From positions 107,455,001-107,519,000 of the forward strand of contig CP142452.1 in the NCBI GenBank assembly GCA_038049695.1: a stretch of 64,000 nucleotides of DNA, read 5' to 3'. The position numbers were made by a program, and so were the translations under genes. The notes beneath the pieces were generated by a model. The model searched no databases, was not told the origin of the DNA, and saw only the letters and a list, made by a program, of their open reading frames with translations. This DNA is from Cinnamomum chago (taxonomy: Eukaryota; Streptophyta; Magnoliopsida; Laurales; Lauraceae). Numbering within the stretch: position 1 is the stretch's first letter; every line of letters starts with the position of its first letter. Positions 12,050 to 22,117 of the stretch are shown one piece after another.

Positions 12050-13070
12050 AGCTTCTGGCTAGAAAGTGTTTGGAACCTGCTTCTCAGTGAGCATGCAATG
12101 CACCAAATTCATCACAGTCCTATTCTTCCACTCAGCAACTCCGTTTTGCTGAGAAGTAGAGGCTGTGGTTAATTGTCTGGTTATGCCACTTGCTTTACAA
12201 AACTCCCCAAACTCATTTGAGGTGAACTCACCACCTCCGTCAGTCCTTAAAAATTTAAGGTAGGCACCTGTTTCTTTTTCAACATGATCCTTATAATTTC
12301 TAAACATGGTAAAAGCCTCTGATCTTTCATGCAAGAAGTAAATCCAAGTCTTACGACTAAAGTCATCGATAAAACTCAAGAGATACCTCTTGTTGCTGTT
12401 TGATGAAGGCTTTATAGGGCCACATATATCGGCATGTACCAGCTCCAGCTTCTGTGACGCCCTCCATAGACTTTTTTTTGGAATGAATTCCCTGTGCTGC
12501 TTTCCAACCAAACATGCTGTGCATAACTTTGCAGGATTTTTAAGAGAAGGCAAACCACTGGCCATCCTTTTGTATTGAAAGGTTCTCAACCCTTTAAAGC
12601 TCAAGTGTCCGAATCTGCAATGCCATAAATAACTCTCATTCTCTGTCACAAGCTTGAAACCAAGTAGTAGCTTTAGGCATTATCGCTGCGAGCACAACAA
12701 ACATCCTGTTCGCGCTCATCTCTGACTAAATAATTAGACCCTGACTAGAATGAAAAACTTTGCACTCCCCATTTTGAATCAGAATTGCCACACCTTTTTA
12801 TTGAAGCTGCCCCATACTTGACAGGTTATTTTTCAACTCAAGAATGTAGTAGACCTCAGAAATTACCTAAGTAATTCCATTCACTTGCATTCGAACGTTT
12901 CCTTTCCCCACAACTGCCATCCATGAGTTGTCGCCTAGTTTCACAGTTTGCCTGAATTGAACATCCAAATCCGAGAACCATTCTTTATTCCCACTCATAT
13001 GATTACTACATCCTGAATCGAGGAACCATACCTCTTCTCTCTTATCATGGTTAAGCTCTACATAGGACAT
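12050..13070 (-). pseudogene. Copia protease and integrase region (fossil)
   Basis: The minus strand shows a retropepsin-like patch with FLDSGCSNHM (about 12870-13070). Then comes the pre-integrase zinc-binding segment (LWHCRFGHLSFKGL, CTACLVGKQHREF) and the integrase core (12059-12649) with VHADICGPI, LSFIDDFSRKTWIYFL, LRTDGGGEFTSNEF and QQNGVAEWKNRTVMN. Further integrase sequence, with WCVHVLNRCPT, follows to 11774. The arrangement is the Copia one. The region is broken. Confidence 0.87.
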
Positions 13071-13074
13071 TAAT

Positions 13075-13937
13075 AGCAGCTCTTATCCTTCATCTAGTCT
13101 TGCGTAGTTGGCTCCCTTCTCCCAACTGGGACACTCATACTGAAAGTGTCCTAATTTGTGACACTGAAAGCACTCGATAGTGGCCTTGTTGAAAGGTTGT
13201 CTGCCACGACCTCTTCCTCTTCCTCTGAACACCCCTCGACCTCTTCCTCTGCTAGTGTTGTCTTCATTAGTGACCTTGAGAGCCTGCTCCTCTCCTCAAT
13301 GACCATTCATTATTTGTTCATGGACCAGCAAACTGCTCTGCAGCTTGTCAATGGTCAGTGTGTTCAAATCATTGGCTTCTTCAATGCAGCAAACCACATA
13401 ATCAAATTTTGAAATCATGGACCTTAAAACTTTCTCATTGATGATGGTTTGGCTCATTGTCTCGCTATGAGCCTTCATTTTGTTGGCTATAGTGAGAGTA
13501 CGAGCAAAGAAATTATCAACAGTCTCGCCCTCCTTCATATGGGGAGTCTCAAAGTCCCTCCGAAGTGCTTGCAACTGTGCCCTCTTCACCTTGGTAGAGC
13601 CTTGGTATTTCTGTTTCATGGAGTACCAAATACTCTTTGACGTGTCTCTGTCGAGTATAGTCTCCATGATATTCCGATCTATAGCTTGAAAAAGGTAATT
13701 CTTTACCTTTAAGTTCTTCAGCTTCTGCCCCTCGATCAATTTACGTTGTGCTTCTGTTGCCACCACTGTAGATGGCTCAGCCCCTTGTGTCACCACCGCC
13801 GAAATCCCATTCTCTATGAGATCCCAATATTCCTTGGAATGGAGAAAGTTCTCCATCAACATCGCCCAATGATCGTAATGTCCGTCAAATTTGGGAATGG
13901 CCGGCTGCACAAAACCACTGCTATTGCTCTCCGTCAT
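13075..13937 (-). pseudogene. Copia gag region (fossil)
   Basis: Translation from the ATG at 13937 (minus strand) gives a UBN2-type gag: the start MTESNSSGFVQPAIPKFDG, then AMLMENFLHSKEYWDLIENG, IWYSMKQKYQGSTKVKRAQL and FFARTLTIANKMKAHSE. Downstream, 13130-13180 carries a CCHC knuckle (C-x2-C-x4-H-x4-C; CFQCHKLGHFQYEC). The part leads from the primer site straight into protease, as expected. It is a fossil and the region is not whole. Confidence 0.87.
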
Positions 13938-13999
13938 TCTGAAAGAAAACTGCGGTTTCTTTCCACACACACACTCACAATAAGGCCCCTTGTGATGGT

Positions 14000-14011
14000 G
14001 CTCTGATACCA
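14000..14011 (-). other. Primer binding site of the Copia element
   Basis: Plus-strand GCTCTGATACCA, read on the minus strand as TGGTATCAGAGC, is the complement of the 3' end of plant initiator-Met tRNA. It sits two bases inside the 5' LTR. Confidence 0.9.
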
Positions 14012-14013
14012 AT

Positions 14014-14286
14014 TGTAGAGAACACTCAGAAGAAACTATAACACACAAGCTTGAATGAAAAGTACTTACTTCAATGATAACAAACTGCAGGCTTATATAT
14101 CTTTTTACAAAGATAAAATAAAAAATAACAACCCACGTTTGCAACACCTTAAAACGTGGTAACAGACTAAGAGGAAATCGTGAAAGCAAAAAAAACTAGT
14201 CCCTAAAGAATAGGACTTATTAACAGACTGATTAACTAAAAGATCGGGATCGGAATAATAAACTGTTAACCTCTAACAGTCTATCA
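14014..14286 (-). repeat. 5' LTR of the Copia element
   Basis: A 273-bp repeat matching 9589-9863 with about fourteen differences, including one 2-bp length difference. The inner edge faces the primer binding site. Confidence 0.92.
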
Positions 14287-15060
14287 AAATGCCTGCCAAT
14301 GGAGTGCTTCCTCAACTGCCTCCCAATGGACTCCTTCCTCAACAACCTCTCTATTTGTACGATGATTTTGTGAGTTCTGGATAGCACCCTCCCAACATAA
14401 TTATAAAAGGTTCCAAATGAAAGAGGTTGGAAATAACAAAGGTTGTCAACAATTAATGAAAGGGTTGTAGAACATGAAAATGATTTAAAGAAACCCCTTA
14501 GAGTTGCAACCTCTTGCTCCAAGCAAGAGGATCGAAATAAGAGGTTTCTGCAAATACCCAAACAGAATCCCCTCTCTAGTACAACACGGTTCCAACAGTC
14601 TTAGAAACCGAAAATGCAAAAAGAAAAGAAGAAAATAAATCATGTGGAAGGGATAAAAACATACAAACTCACCTTCAAAGAAATCTAAAATGGAAGATGA
14701 CACTGCAATAGTTGTGCGAGCTCCGCCGGAGGATCTGGCCAGAGTTTCTTGGGCAGTAGGAGACGATGTCGTGATTGAGGGGAGAAGAGTTAGAGACTAA
14801 GAGCCAGGATGCACGATGAGGGAAGAAGAGTTAGAGAGAAAAGGTGAGAGAGTGAAATTTGGGGAACAGGATGAGAGAAATCGTTCGATTGAGGGGTGAG
14901 ATTAGGTTTAATTCGATGACGACGTCGTCCGCACAAACGGGGGTAAAAGTGTCCAAAAACGTCTGTACGAACACCACAATGGTAGAATACGTGTATTTAT
15001 GTTTAAAACCGGGGAATACATGTTTAAACACACTTTTCTTGTAAAATTCCCTAAATAGAA
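14287..15060. repeat. Duplicated segment, main part of copy A
   Basis: The sequence resumes after the Copia element and matches about 24270-24965 (copy B) in order. Shared landmarks are TGCCTGCCAATGGAGTGCTTCC, a tandem of 27-30-bp GCCTSCCAATGGA units, GAAGATGACA, GCGAGCTCCRCCGGAGGATC and GTCGTCCGCACAA near 14920, ending at CTTGTAAAATTCCCTAAA. Divergence is substantial, so the duplication is old. On the minus strand the conserved core ends in TTCTTTGAAG followed by a GT donor-like GTGAGT in copy A. It might therefore be the first exon of an unidentified gene, but no protein family is recognised. Confidence 0.65.
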
Positions 15061-16455
15061 TAATGTTAGGCTATAACAACATTTGATTTGATTGTATGGG
15101 AAGGTTTTATGCTTTTCTTATTAGTTTTTATGAATTGAGATTTGGTTACCATTAAATGGGCAGACTGGTCTCTATTTCTCAAAAAGGCAGGCTCAAAAGC
15201 ATCAGAGTACATGTTGATCTCATACCCTGGCTTGGACTTTTGCTAGGGCATGGCCCACTTGGGCTAGGATAGGCACAGTACTCCACAAATGTATCATCTG
15301 GGCCAAAGCCCAAACCCAAACCATAAGCGTAAACTTAAGTTCTGCCTAAAGCCATGTCCAACTGATATGGAGGCTGTAATTAGGGAGATGCCTGAAATAT
15401 TGTTTTGAGTCCTGCACTGGGCCGTTTAGGTCAAAAAGTTAATTTCTCATTCTACTAAAAGACAAAATCTTTCCTTTTTTTATTAAAAAAATGAAAAAAA
15501 AAAAGTTTCCTTCACATGCCACAAAATGACATAAAGTCAAGAACGTGGATTTTGAAATTTTGTACTTTTTAATAAGAATTCTCTTTTGTTTTTTTTTTTT
15601 TTCCTCTTAAAGTAGCCATTCACTTGAGTTCATTTTACAAGTGAATTACCCAAACCTAAGTGGGTTTTGCCTTCTGAAGTGATTTCCTTGAATACTTCTT
15701 GATTGTAAAATTTAAACGATAGAATGTCTCAGATTCTCTCACGCTTCCTAATTTTCTCATTTGAAGTTTCTTTTCTTCACAAGAAAACAAGGAGGCGGCC
15801 AAGAATTCTGACTTCATTCTTTAGAATTCCCACCGTGATCTTAATAAGACGTGGAAGAATGCCAGAGAGCAAAAATCTAGCTATTTGGATAGTTGTGAAT
15901 TTGTCATGCGGGTTCACATCAATAGCTAATCACTCCAGCGGGTGAAATCCAAGGGTCTTAATGTGGATTAAAGTGCGCCAAATATCAGCATGATCAGCTG
16001 ATCACGCCCAGAAAAACACAAACACATAAAATCAAACCTCACTGCATGTGGATATGTTTTGATGCTCTTTGCCGTGGGCACTTCTCCTTCACCCTTCATT
16101 CACTCTCTCTCTCAAACCATTGACTTTCAGATGCAAATGGTAACAAAATGTCCAATGCGGGCTCAGGAGAGTTCTCATAATTATGCATAAAACATAATAA
16201 GATCACCACAATCAACAATCAATGCATGTGAATTACAGTGATAATGATTTTATTTATTCGCGCTATATATCATGAACATTTACGATGTTGAGGAAGTCCA
16301 ATACATGACAGAAACAAAAAAAGACTTGTTCTTATCAGAAATCATTCAAATATATGCTCTCTTTCTACGAAGATAAAAATAATTAATTCATTCTATAGCA
16401 GGTAAAGACAACCAAAAGATAATGCAAACAAAGAAAGGAACTTAAAAGTAGCCAT
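15061..16455. other. Intergenic stretch, no supported gene
   Basis: A 73-codon frame at 15724-15945 has no recognisable family. Poly-A and poly-T runs occur near 15480-15610. No transposon ends were found. The right edge is the insertion point of the next LTR element, and its target word GCCAT is at 16451-16455. Confidence 0.4.
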
Positions 16456-18208
16456 TGAAAGTCCACGAGGATCCTAACCCTAGAGGGGGGGGGTGAATAG
16501 GGTGAGCTACTACTATGACCAATTTAAACCAATTTTAACTTCTTAATAAAAACTAGTCACATGTGATGATTAACCATACAATATGCGGAAGCTCAAATAA
16601 ACAATCACCACAAAAGCAATCACCACAACACAATTTTTATAGTGGTTCGGCCAACGTGCCTACATCCACTACCGGCTTGTGTCTCCAACACCCCACCGGA
16701 TTCCACTACTTATGCTTTTTACTAGGCTAAGCAATAACCCTTACAATATGCTTTTCTTAGGCTTAGCAATAACCTTACAATGTTGTTTTTCTAAGGCTCA
16801 ACAACAACCTCTCAATTGTGCTTTTCTAGGCTTAGCAATAACCTTTACAAATTGCTTTTCAAAGGCTAAGCAATAACCTTACACAAAGATGATTTCTCAA
16901 AGAAAGTGTCTTCACAAAAGATCACTCTAAGAGATTACAAATTAAGCTCAATTGGAATTGCCTCTTAATAGGCTAAAAGGAAAGTGAAATTCCAAATTAT
17001 AAACATACACTTAAAACAAGCTAAAGTGTGTGCACAAGTGTATGAATGTGTTTCTTCAATCAATGTTAACTATGAAGCTCTTAAATGAATGCATGATGCA
17101 TTTTAAAATCAAAGCTTATAAAATGATGATTGAAGAGAAAACTAATCACATAAAGAATTCAAACAACTTTGATGAAATGAATTAAACAAGTTGTATGAAT
17201 GTTAAAATCTAAGAAAGCATGTGATTAGGATAAGAGAGTTTGCAAACTAATCTAATTTACCAAGGATGATTTAGAGTTTGCAACACATCTCTTTAAAAGC
17301 TAGAAATCATGCAAATATGCAAATACAAAGATTTAATGATGCATTGATTCTACTTTTAATGGAAATCAAAATGATAAGTAAGGTCTACCTTTTTAAATCT
17401 CAAACATTTGATTTCCAAATGGCCTTCTAGCCTTTCCAACTTCTTCCCCTTTGTTTGGCTCCAAAATGCTCTCAAGAGCTCATTTGTTCAACTTTTGAGA
17501 AGTTGGAAATGAATGGACTTTATAGGCAAAAAACAGTCCACGGGCTAGTTGTCTCGGTCGACCTAGAGGTCTCGGTCGACCGGGAAGGCATAACGGGCAG
17601 ATTTTTGACCGTTGGAGGTTTCAGTTCAGAAACTGTAAAAAATACCTCCAGTTGTCTCGGTCGACCGAGACCTGTGTCTCGGTCGACCGGCAACACTGCC
17701 GGGACACCCCATTTTGCAAAAATTCAATTTTTGCCTATTTGAAGGTATATCTATGGGGGACCTTTTGGGCCATTAAATCAAGCTTAAAAACATGTTTTAG
17801 AGATATTCTAAGATGTTTAAAAACATGGGAAACACAAAGCCTAAAATGATTTGAAACTTTAAACCAAAGGCTAGCTTGATTTGAAAAACTCCTTTTTCCA
17901 AAAACAATGCATACAAAAGTGATTCTTAAAGAGACGAATGTATGCAAAGCTTAAACCTAAATTCTAACATGATTTTCCAAATGCAATGCACAATGAATTA
18001 GGTTTTCAAAAAGAGTTTGGGTTTCAAAACCAATGCATCCAAGTTTAAAACCAAAACATGCATAAAACAAAAGCTTTTCCAAATCTTAAAAGCTATGCAT
18101 TTAAAAAAACTAGATTTCAATGTTTCTAAAAACAATGCATGTGTGAAATATCAAATGGTGCTAAAGTGCAAATGCATCCATCAAATTGCAAAAACAAAAG
18201 ACCTAACA
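16456..18208 (-). repeat. 3' LTR of the non-autonomous LTR element
   Basis: A 1753-bp copy of 22118-23870. It contains a G-homopolymer near its left end (about 16488), a GTGGTTCGGCCAACGTGCC block near 16642, four related AGGCTNARCAATAACC phrases at 16722-16880, and the four GGTCGACC palindromes described separately. It carries small frames in both strands that recur identically in the other LTR and are not genes. Confidence 0.93.
17546..17700. repeat. Array of GGTCGACC palindromes in the LTR
   Basis: The 8-bp palindrome GGTCGACC occurs four times (17556, 17574, 17659 and 17681), mostly within TCTCGGTCGACCG. The block is GC-rich compared with the rest of the LTR. The same array sits in the other LTR at about 23209-23363. 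It could be a regulatory or protein-binding block, but no factor is assigned. Confidence 0.7.
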
Positions 18209-20600
18209 ATCTCCCCCTTTGCAATTTGATGGCAACTTACTCATCAATGAAATTACACACTTAGTCTTCAGCTCCCCCTTAGCTGGACATGTCTTGAAAT
18301 CTTCTTGGATGCTTCTTCTCTTAGCTTGGGCTCTTTTCTTCAATCTTCTTGATGCTTGGAGCTTGATCATTCTTCAAGCTTTCTTTCCATCTTCCTCTCT
18401 TTAGCCAAGCATCTTCTTTAGCTCCAAGCTTTCTTTCTTCTATTTGCTCTCCCCCTTTGACCATGCCTCTCTCTCTTGAGAACTTGAAAGATTTCTCCCC
18501 CTTTGATGGATAGGAGATCTTCGAGTACTTGAACTCTCGAACTCTCTCCCCCTTTGAAGAGTAGGAGATCTTTGAGTCACACTTGAACTCTCTCTCCCCC
18601 TTTGACATTAAATTGCAAAGGTACCTACACACATGAGACAAGAAAAATACCATTAGTAGCACCTGTTAACAAATGAAATCGAAAATGAAAAACTTAACAG
18701 GCTATCATGTATGTAAGTTAACTCTAAGGGCTCAATAGCAATCCAAGGGTGAATTTGATCAAAACTAATTCTTCCTATGAAGGTTTACACTCCCCCTCAA
18801 TCCATTCTCTCCTTTTGTCAAACTCTTGACAAAGATTTAACTATTAGGTACAAGAAGAAGATGGTTTAACCAAGTGAGGGTTAACTTCAAGGAAATGATT
18901 AGATTCATTTAACTATTAAGCTCATATGATCAAATTACCAAAAGAGAGCTAGGTCTAATGGGAGAAGCAATCATGGATATCAATTGAAACAAACATATCA
19001 ATTGAGATTAAAGGATATGACTATAAACTCAATCACTCTAAAATGGATTCAAGAATGTCACTTATTAGGAAAAATCCAAATTAGAGCTATCCATGATATG
19101 GGGTTTACTCAAACATAGCATCAATCAATATTACTTATGAAAATCATATGCTATGTAAGTTTTGAACTCATTTCATTCAATCAATAAATATGACTATTAA
19201 AGTGCATGAAAGAGTGAAATGAAATTCAATCATGAAGCCAACCTCAAATAATAACCAACCAATATTATTAACACATAAACATGGTGGTCATGAGATTTAC
19301 CTATGAGAGCAAAAAGAGGTGGCAAACATGAGCATTATGATGCTAATGGTGTGTGACGTGGAACAATTATATAACTATGAAGATTAGTCCAAAGCACACA
19401 AGGTCTATCACATACACAAGATAAGATATCAATTGGATATGAAATCAATGGAACATTATACCAAATGAAACCAATTGAATATGATAACATGAGAAAAAGC
19501 AAGGATGTGATAAACTTCCATCAAGCAACACTAATGCATATTCATCACTTTTAAGGATATAACTATTGAGCATAGTGATGAACAAGGCAAATTGCAATGC
19601 AAAAGGATAAAGCTTTGTAATGCATGCAATTTCCAAAGTGTCTAGATCATATGAATTCAACACTAAGAAATCCATCAAACAAGAGATATAACTATGAAAT
19701 ACAAGAAATGAATTTCAAATAGGTTCATATGATCAAGAACACTACTATGAAGTTGAAACATGTATAAGGATGACTCCAAGAGAATCTACATGAATCAACA
19801 TCATAACCATCCATAAAGATATGACTAGTGAGCATAGAGGATGGATTTGGGTTCTAGTATGGTTTCTACAAAAATTACAAGTTCACAACCATACATGGAA
19901 CCAATTGTCATTTGCATATAAAAAGAATGTAAATAAACAAGCAAGGATGCAAACAACATACATTTCCATTTCTAAGATAATGAAACCAAAAGAAAAGGAA
20001 ATGAGAATCATGGAACATGCTTTGATGAATATAACTAGTGATGTTATAGAGCATTTCCAATCAAACAATCTTCAAATCAACAAAATCCTACAATGAGCAT
20101 AAAAGGAATGATTTTGAAGATCAATTTTCAACATGTATATTAAAAGATATAACTTAATTGAAACACATACAAGTTGAATTTTCAAAACAATGTTCTCCAT
20201 ATAAAAGTATAACTTTGGAATCCATGGAAAAACTTGAATTGATTCAAATCATTTGATTTACAAAAAGGATCTAACTAAGACATCCATCAAATGATTTAGC
20301 AACAATTGATCATGAAAAAATCTAGCTATGAAAGCTTTTGAAATCACAATCAATTGTTCATGTAGAAATGCAATGCAAAACATATGAGTGCAAAAAGCAA
20401 ATCAAACATGATGAAATTATAATCAAGAGATTTTGAAAACCATGACATGTAACTAGAATGGTGCATGAAGACAAAATCAATTGATCATAAAGAAACAATG
20501 CATTTCAAGAAATGTAACTATAAAGAAACAAAATGCAAATGCAACATGACCAACAAAAGGATTTAACTTATAAAGAATAGGTTGGTCAAAAAGGTTCAAG
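18209..20600 (-). other. Non-coding interior of the LTR element with repeated polypurine tracts
   Basis: The element's 3' polypurine tract (minus-strand AAAGGGGGAG at 18210-18220) is followed by further copies of the same word near 18448, 18497, 18547 and 18594 and two weaker ones at 18273 and 18790. Beyond that, to 20600, the DNA is AT-rich with many phrases of the type ATATAACTATGAA and CAATTGATAT and no coding potential. In related autonomous elements pol would lie here. Confidence 0.75.
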
Positions 20601-20603
20601 ACC

Positions 20604-22016
20604 CTAAGGTTTGTCTAAGTATCTAACTTTAGGAATCCACCTAAGGTCTTGGGAGGGTTGAACTTTGAGGTCTAGTTTGGACTTCTCACCAACTATAGGA
20701 GATTTAACTTGATAAATTTTCAATTTGAACTTATCACCATGATATTTAGATTTTACTAAATTTGGCTTAGAATGGTGATTAGTCTTTTGATGTTGGTGAG
20801 TTTTCTTCTTAGGGGATTGATTCATTTTTCTTTTCTTCTTATTTTCTCCCTTTCTTTGACTTTTGAAATTTAGATTTAACTTTGTAATTTTCTTCAAAAG
20901 TTCTTTCATGTTTTGACTTAAGGGAGGTAGGTTGAGAAGCTTTTTGTTAATAGATTCTTTGATTTTTGGTTTAACTTGTTTAAGCCTTTTAGAATCTATC
21001 TTGGGAGACTCCTTGTTAATTGATTTAACTTGTTTAAGCTTTATGGAGTCTTCCTTTGTTTTTAGTGTCTTACCCTTCAAGTTTGATTTTACTTTCTTGA
21101 GTTCAAAGATGGGTTTAGACACATAGCTTCTTTTCCTTAGTTTGCACTCAAACGTAAAATGCCCTTCAATGCCACAATAATTACATTTTGTTTTGGGCAA
21201 AGAAGAAAGAGTGCTAGAGAATGAGGACTCACCTTTCACAAAAGTGTTGGTGAATTTAGGGTCATATGACTTATTCCTATTGAATCCAAGACCCGTCCTA
21301 TCTCCATGAGGTTTACCCAATTTAAATAGTTTTTCAAGTCTATCTTCACTTTGGGTAACCTTGCACTCATACTTTTGTTTATAGTTTTCAAGTTGAGTGA
21401 CTTTGGTTATAAGGATTGAATTTTCATTTTTAACTTTTGAAAGTTCATTTTCAATATCCTTATGTTTGCTTATGTCTTCATTGGCAAGTTTTAATTCATG
21501 TTTTAGTTCATTAACAACTTTAGATCCAAGTTCTTGTGTTTTAAACTTACTTTTAATCAACTTGGCTTCTAAGTTGTTAAAGTCTTTGTCTTGCCTTTTT
21601 ATTTGATCTCTTAGGATTAAATTTTCCTTAATGACATTATCATAATCCATCTTTAATTCATTTAGTTCATCTTGAATGTTAGATAGATTATTCATAGAGA
21701 TCATGAACTTAGATTCTAAACAATTTATGACTTCTTCTTTCTCTCTAAGCTCATCTTTTGAAGAGACTAGCTCTTTGTTTAGTTTCATAGATTCTTCTCT
21801 TAAACTTTTGTTTCTTTTATCAAGCTTTGAAGATAATGTATATAATTCATTATAGGCTTGTTGAAGATCATCTTCATCATACTCATTTTCTTCCTCTTTA
21901 GAGTCAAATTGATATTCATTTAAGTGAGGGTTTGAATCTCCAATAGAAGGAAGAATGAGAGGTCTAGGAGAATCTACAAAATCTAGCATAGTGGAGTCCA
22001 TTCTAATGATTTTCAT
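20604..22016 (-). CDS. Gag-like protein: coiled coil plus CCHC zinc knuckle
   Basis: A single open frame of 470 codons starts about 90 bases from the primer site, as expected for the first frame of an LTR element. Residues 1-45 are acidic. About 45-230 are a heptad-rich Lys/Glu/Leu coiled coil (for example LQQAYNELYTLSSKL and LELKHELKLANED-like patches). Residues 278-291 form one CCHC knuckle (C-x2-C-x4-H-x4-C, CNYCGIEGHFTFEC). The tail to 470 is very Lys-rich. The usual N-terminal UBN2 capsid-type domain of Copia gag is not present, so the product resembles only the C-terminal half of such a gag. It would bind nucleic acid and self-associate; this is inferred from composition and motif. No pol domain follows. 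Confidence 0.8.
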   Translation of the reverse strand: MKIIRMDSTMLDFVDSPRPLILPSIGDSNPHLNEYQFDSKEEENEYDEDDLQQAYNELYTLSSKLDKRNKSLREESMKLNKELVSSKDELREKEEVINCLESKFMISMNNLSNIQDELNELKMDYDNVIKENLILRDQIKRQDKDFNNLEAKLIKSKFKTQELGSKVVNELKHELKLANEDISKHKDIENELSKVKNENSILITKVTQLENYKQKYECKVTQSEDRLEKLFKLGKPHGDRTGLGFNRNKSYDPKFTNTFVKGESSFSSTLSSLPKTKCNYCGIEGHFTFECKLRKRSYVSKPIFELKKVKSNLKGKTLKTKEDSIKLKQVKSINKESPKIDSKRLKQVKPKIKESINKKLLNLPPLSQNMKELLKKITKLNLNFKSQRKGENKKKRKMNQSPKKKTHQHQKTNHHSKPNLVKSKYHGDKFKLKIYQVKSPIVGEKSKLDLKVQPSQDLRWIPKVRYLDKP

Positions 22017-22103
22017 ATAAGGACAACTCTAGGGTTTTAACTCTAGGTTTTTACACCTAATCAAGAGTTCCAAACACTTGATCCTAAGGGATTAGAGCAC
22101 TTG

Positions 22104-22115
22104 GCTCTGATACCA
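22104..22115 (-). other. Primer binding site of the non-autonomous LTR element
   Basis: Plus-strand GCTCTGATACCA is the initiator-Met tRNA complement on the minus strand, two bases inside the 5' LTR. It is identical to the site of the Copia element at 14000. Confidence 0.9.
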
Positions 22116-22117
22116 TT

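Larger units (their letters stand above)
9589..14286 (-). mobile_element. Copia-type LTR retrotransposon with both LTRs (broken)
   Basis: A 4.7-kb element in minus orientation has two LTRs that begin TG and end CA. The 5' LTR is the right one. Next to it lies a primer site complementary to initiator-Met tRNA (14000-14011), and a polypurine tract (9864-9874, read on the minus strand) adjoins the left LTR. Internal order on the minus strand is gag with a CCHC knuckle, protease, integrase, reverse transcriptase and RNase H, which is the Copia (Ty1) order. The two LTRs differ at roughly fourteen of 273 positions, about 5 percent, suggesting an age of a few million years. The coding region is broken, with at least half a dozen interruptions. 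No clean 5-bp target duplication was found; only AAA is shared. The empty site at 24.2 kb supports the boundaries. Confidence 0.93.

Noticed and set aside
14000-14011. tRNA-like word GCTCTGATACCA here and at 22104-22115
   Set aside because: These are primer binding sites of LTR elements. No cloverleaf or full tRNA gene surrounds them, and no tRNA gene was found in the window.
16679-17947. Set of small frames repeated at 22342-23610
   Set aside because: They lie in the two LTRs, and the repetition comes from LTR identity rather than from a gene family.
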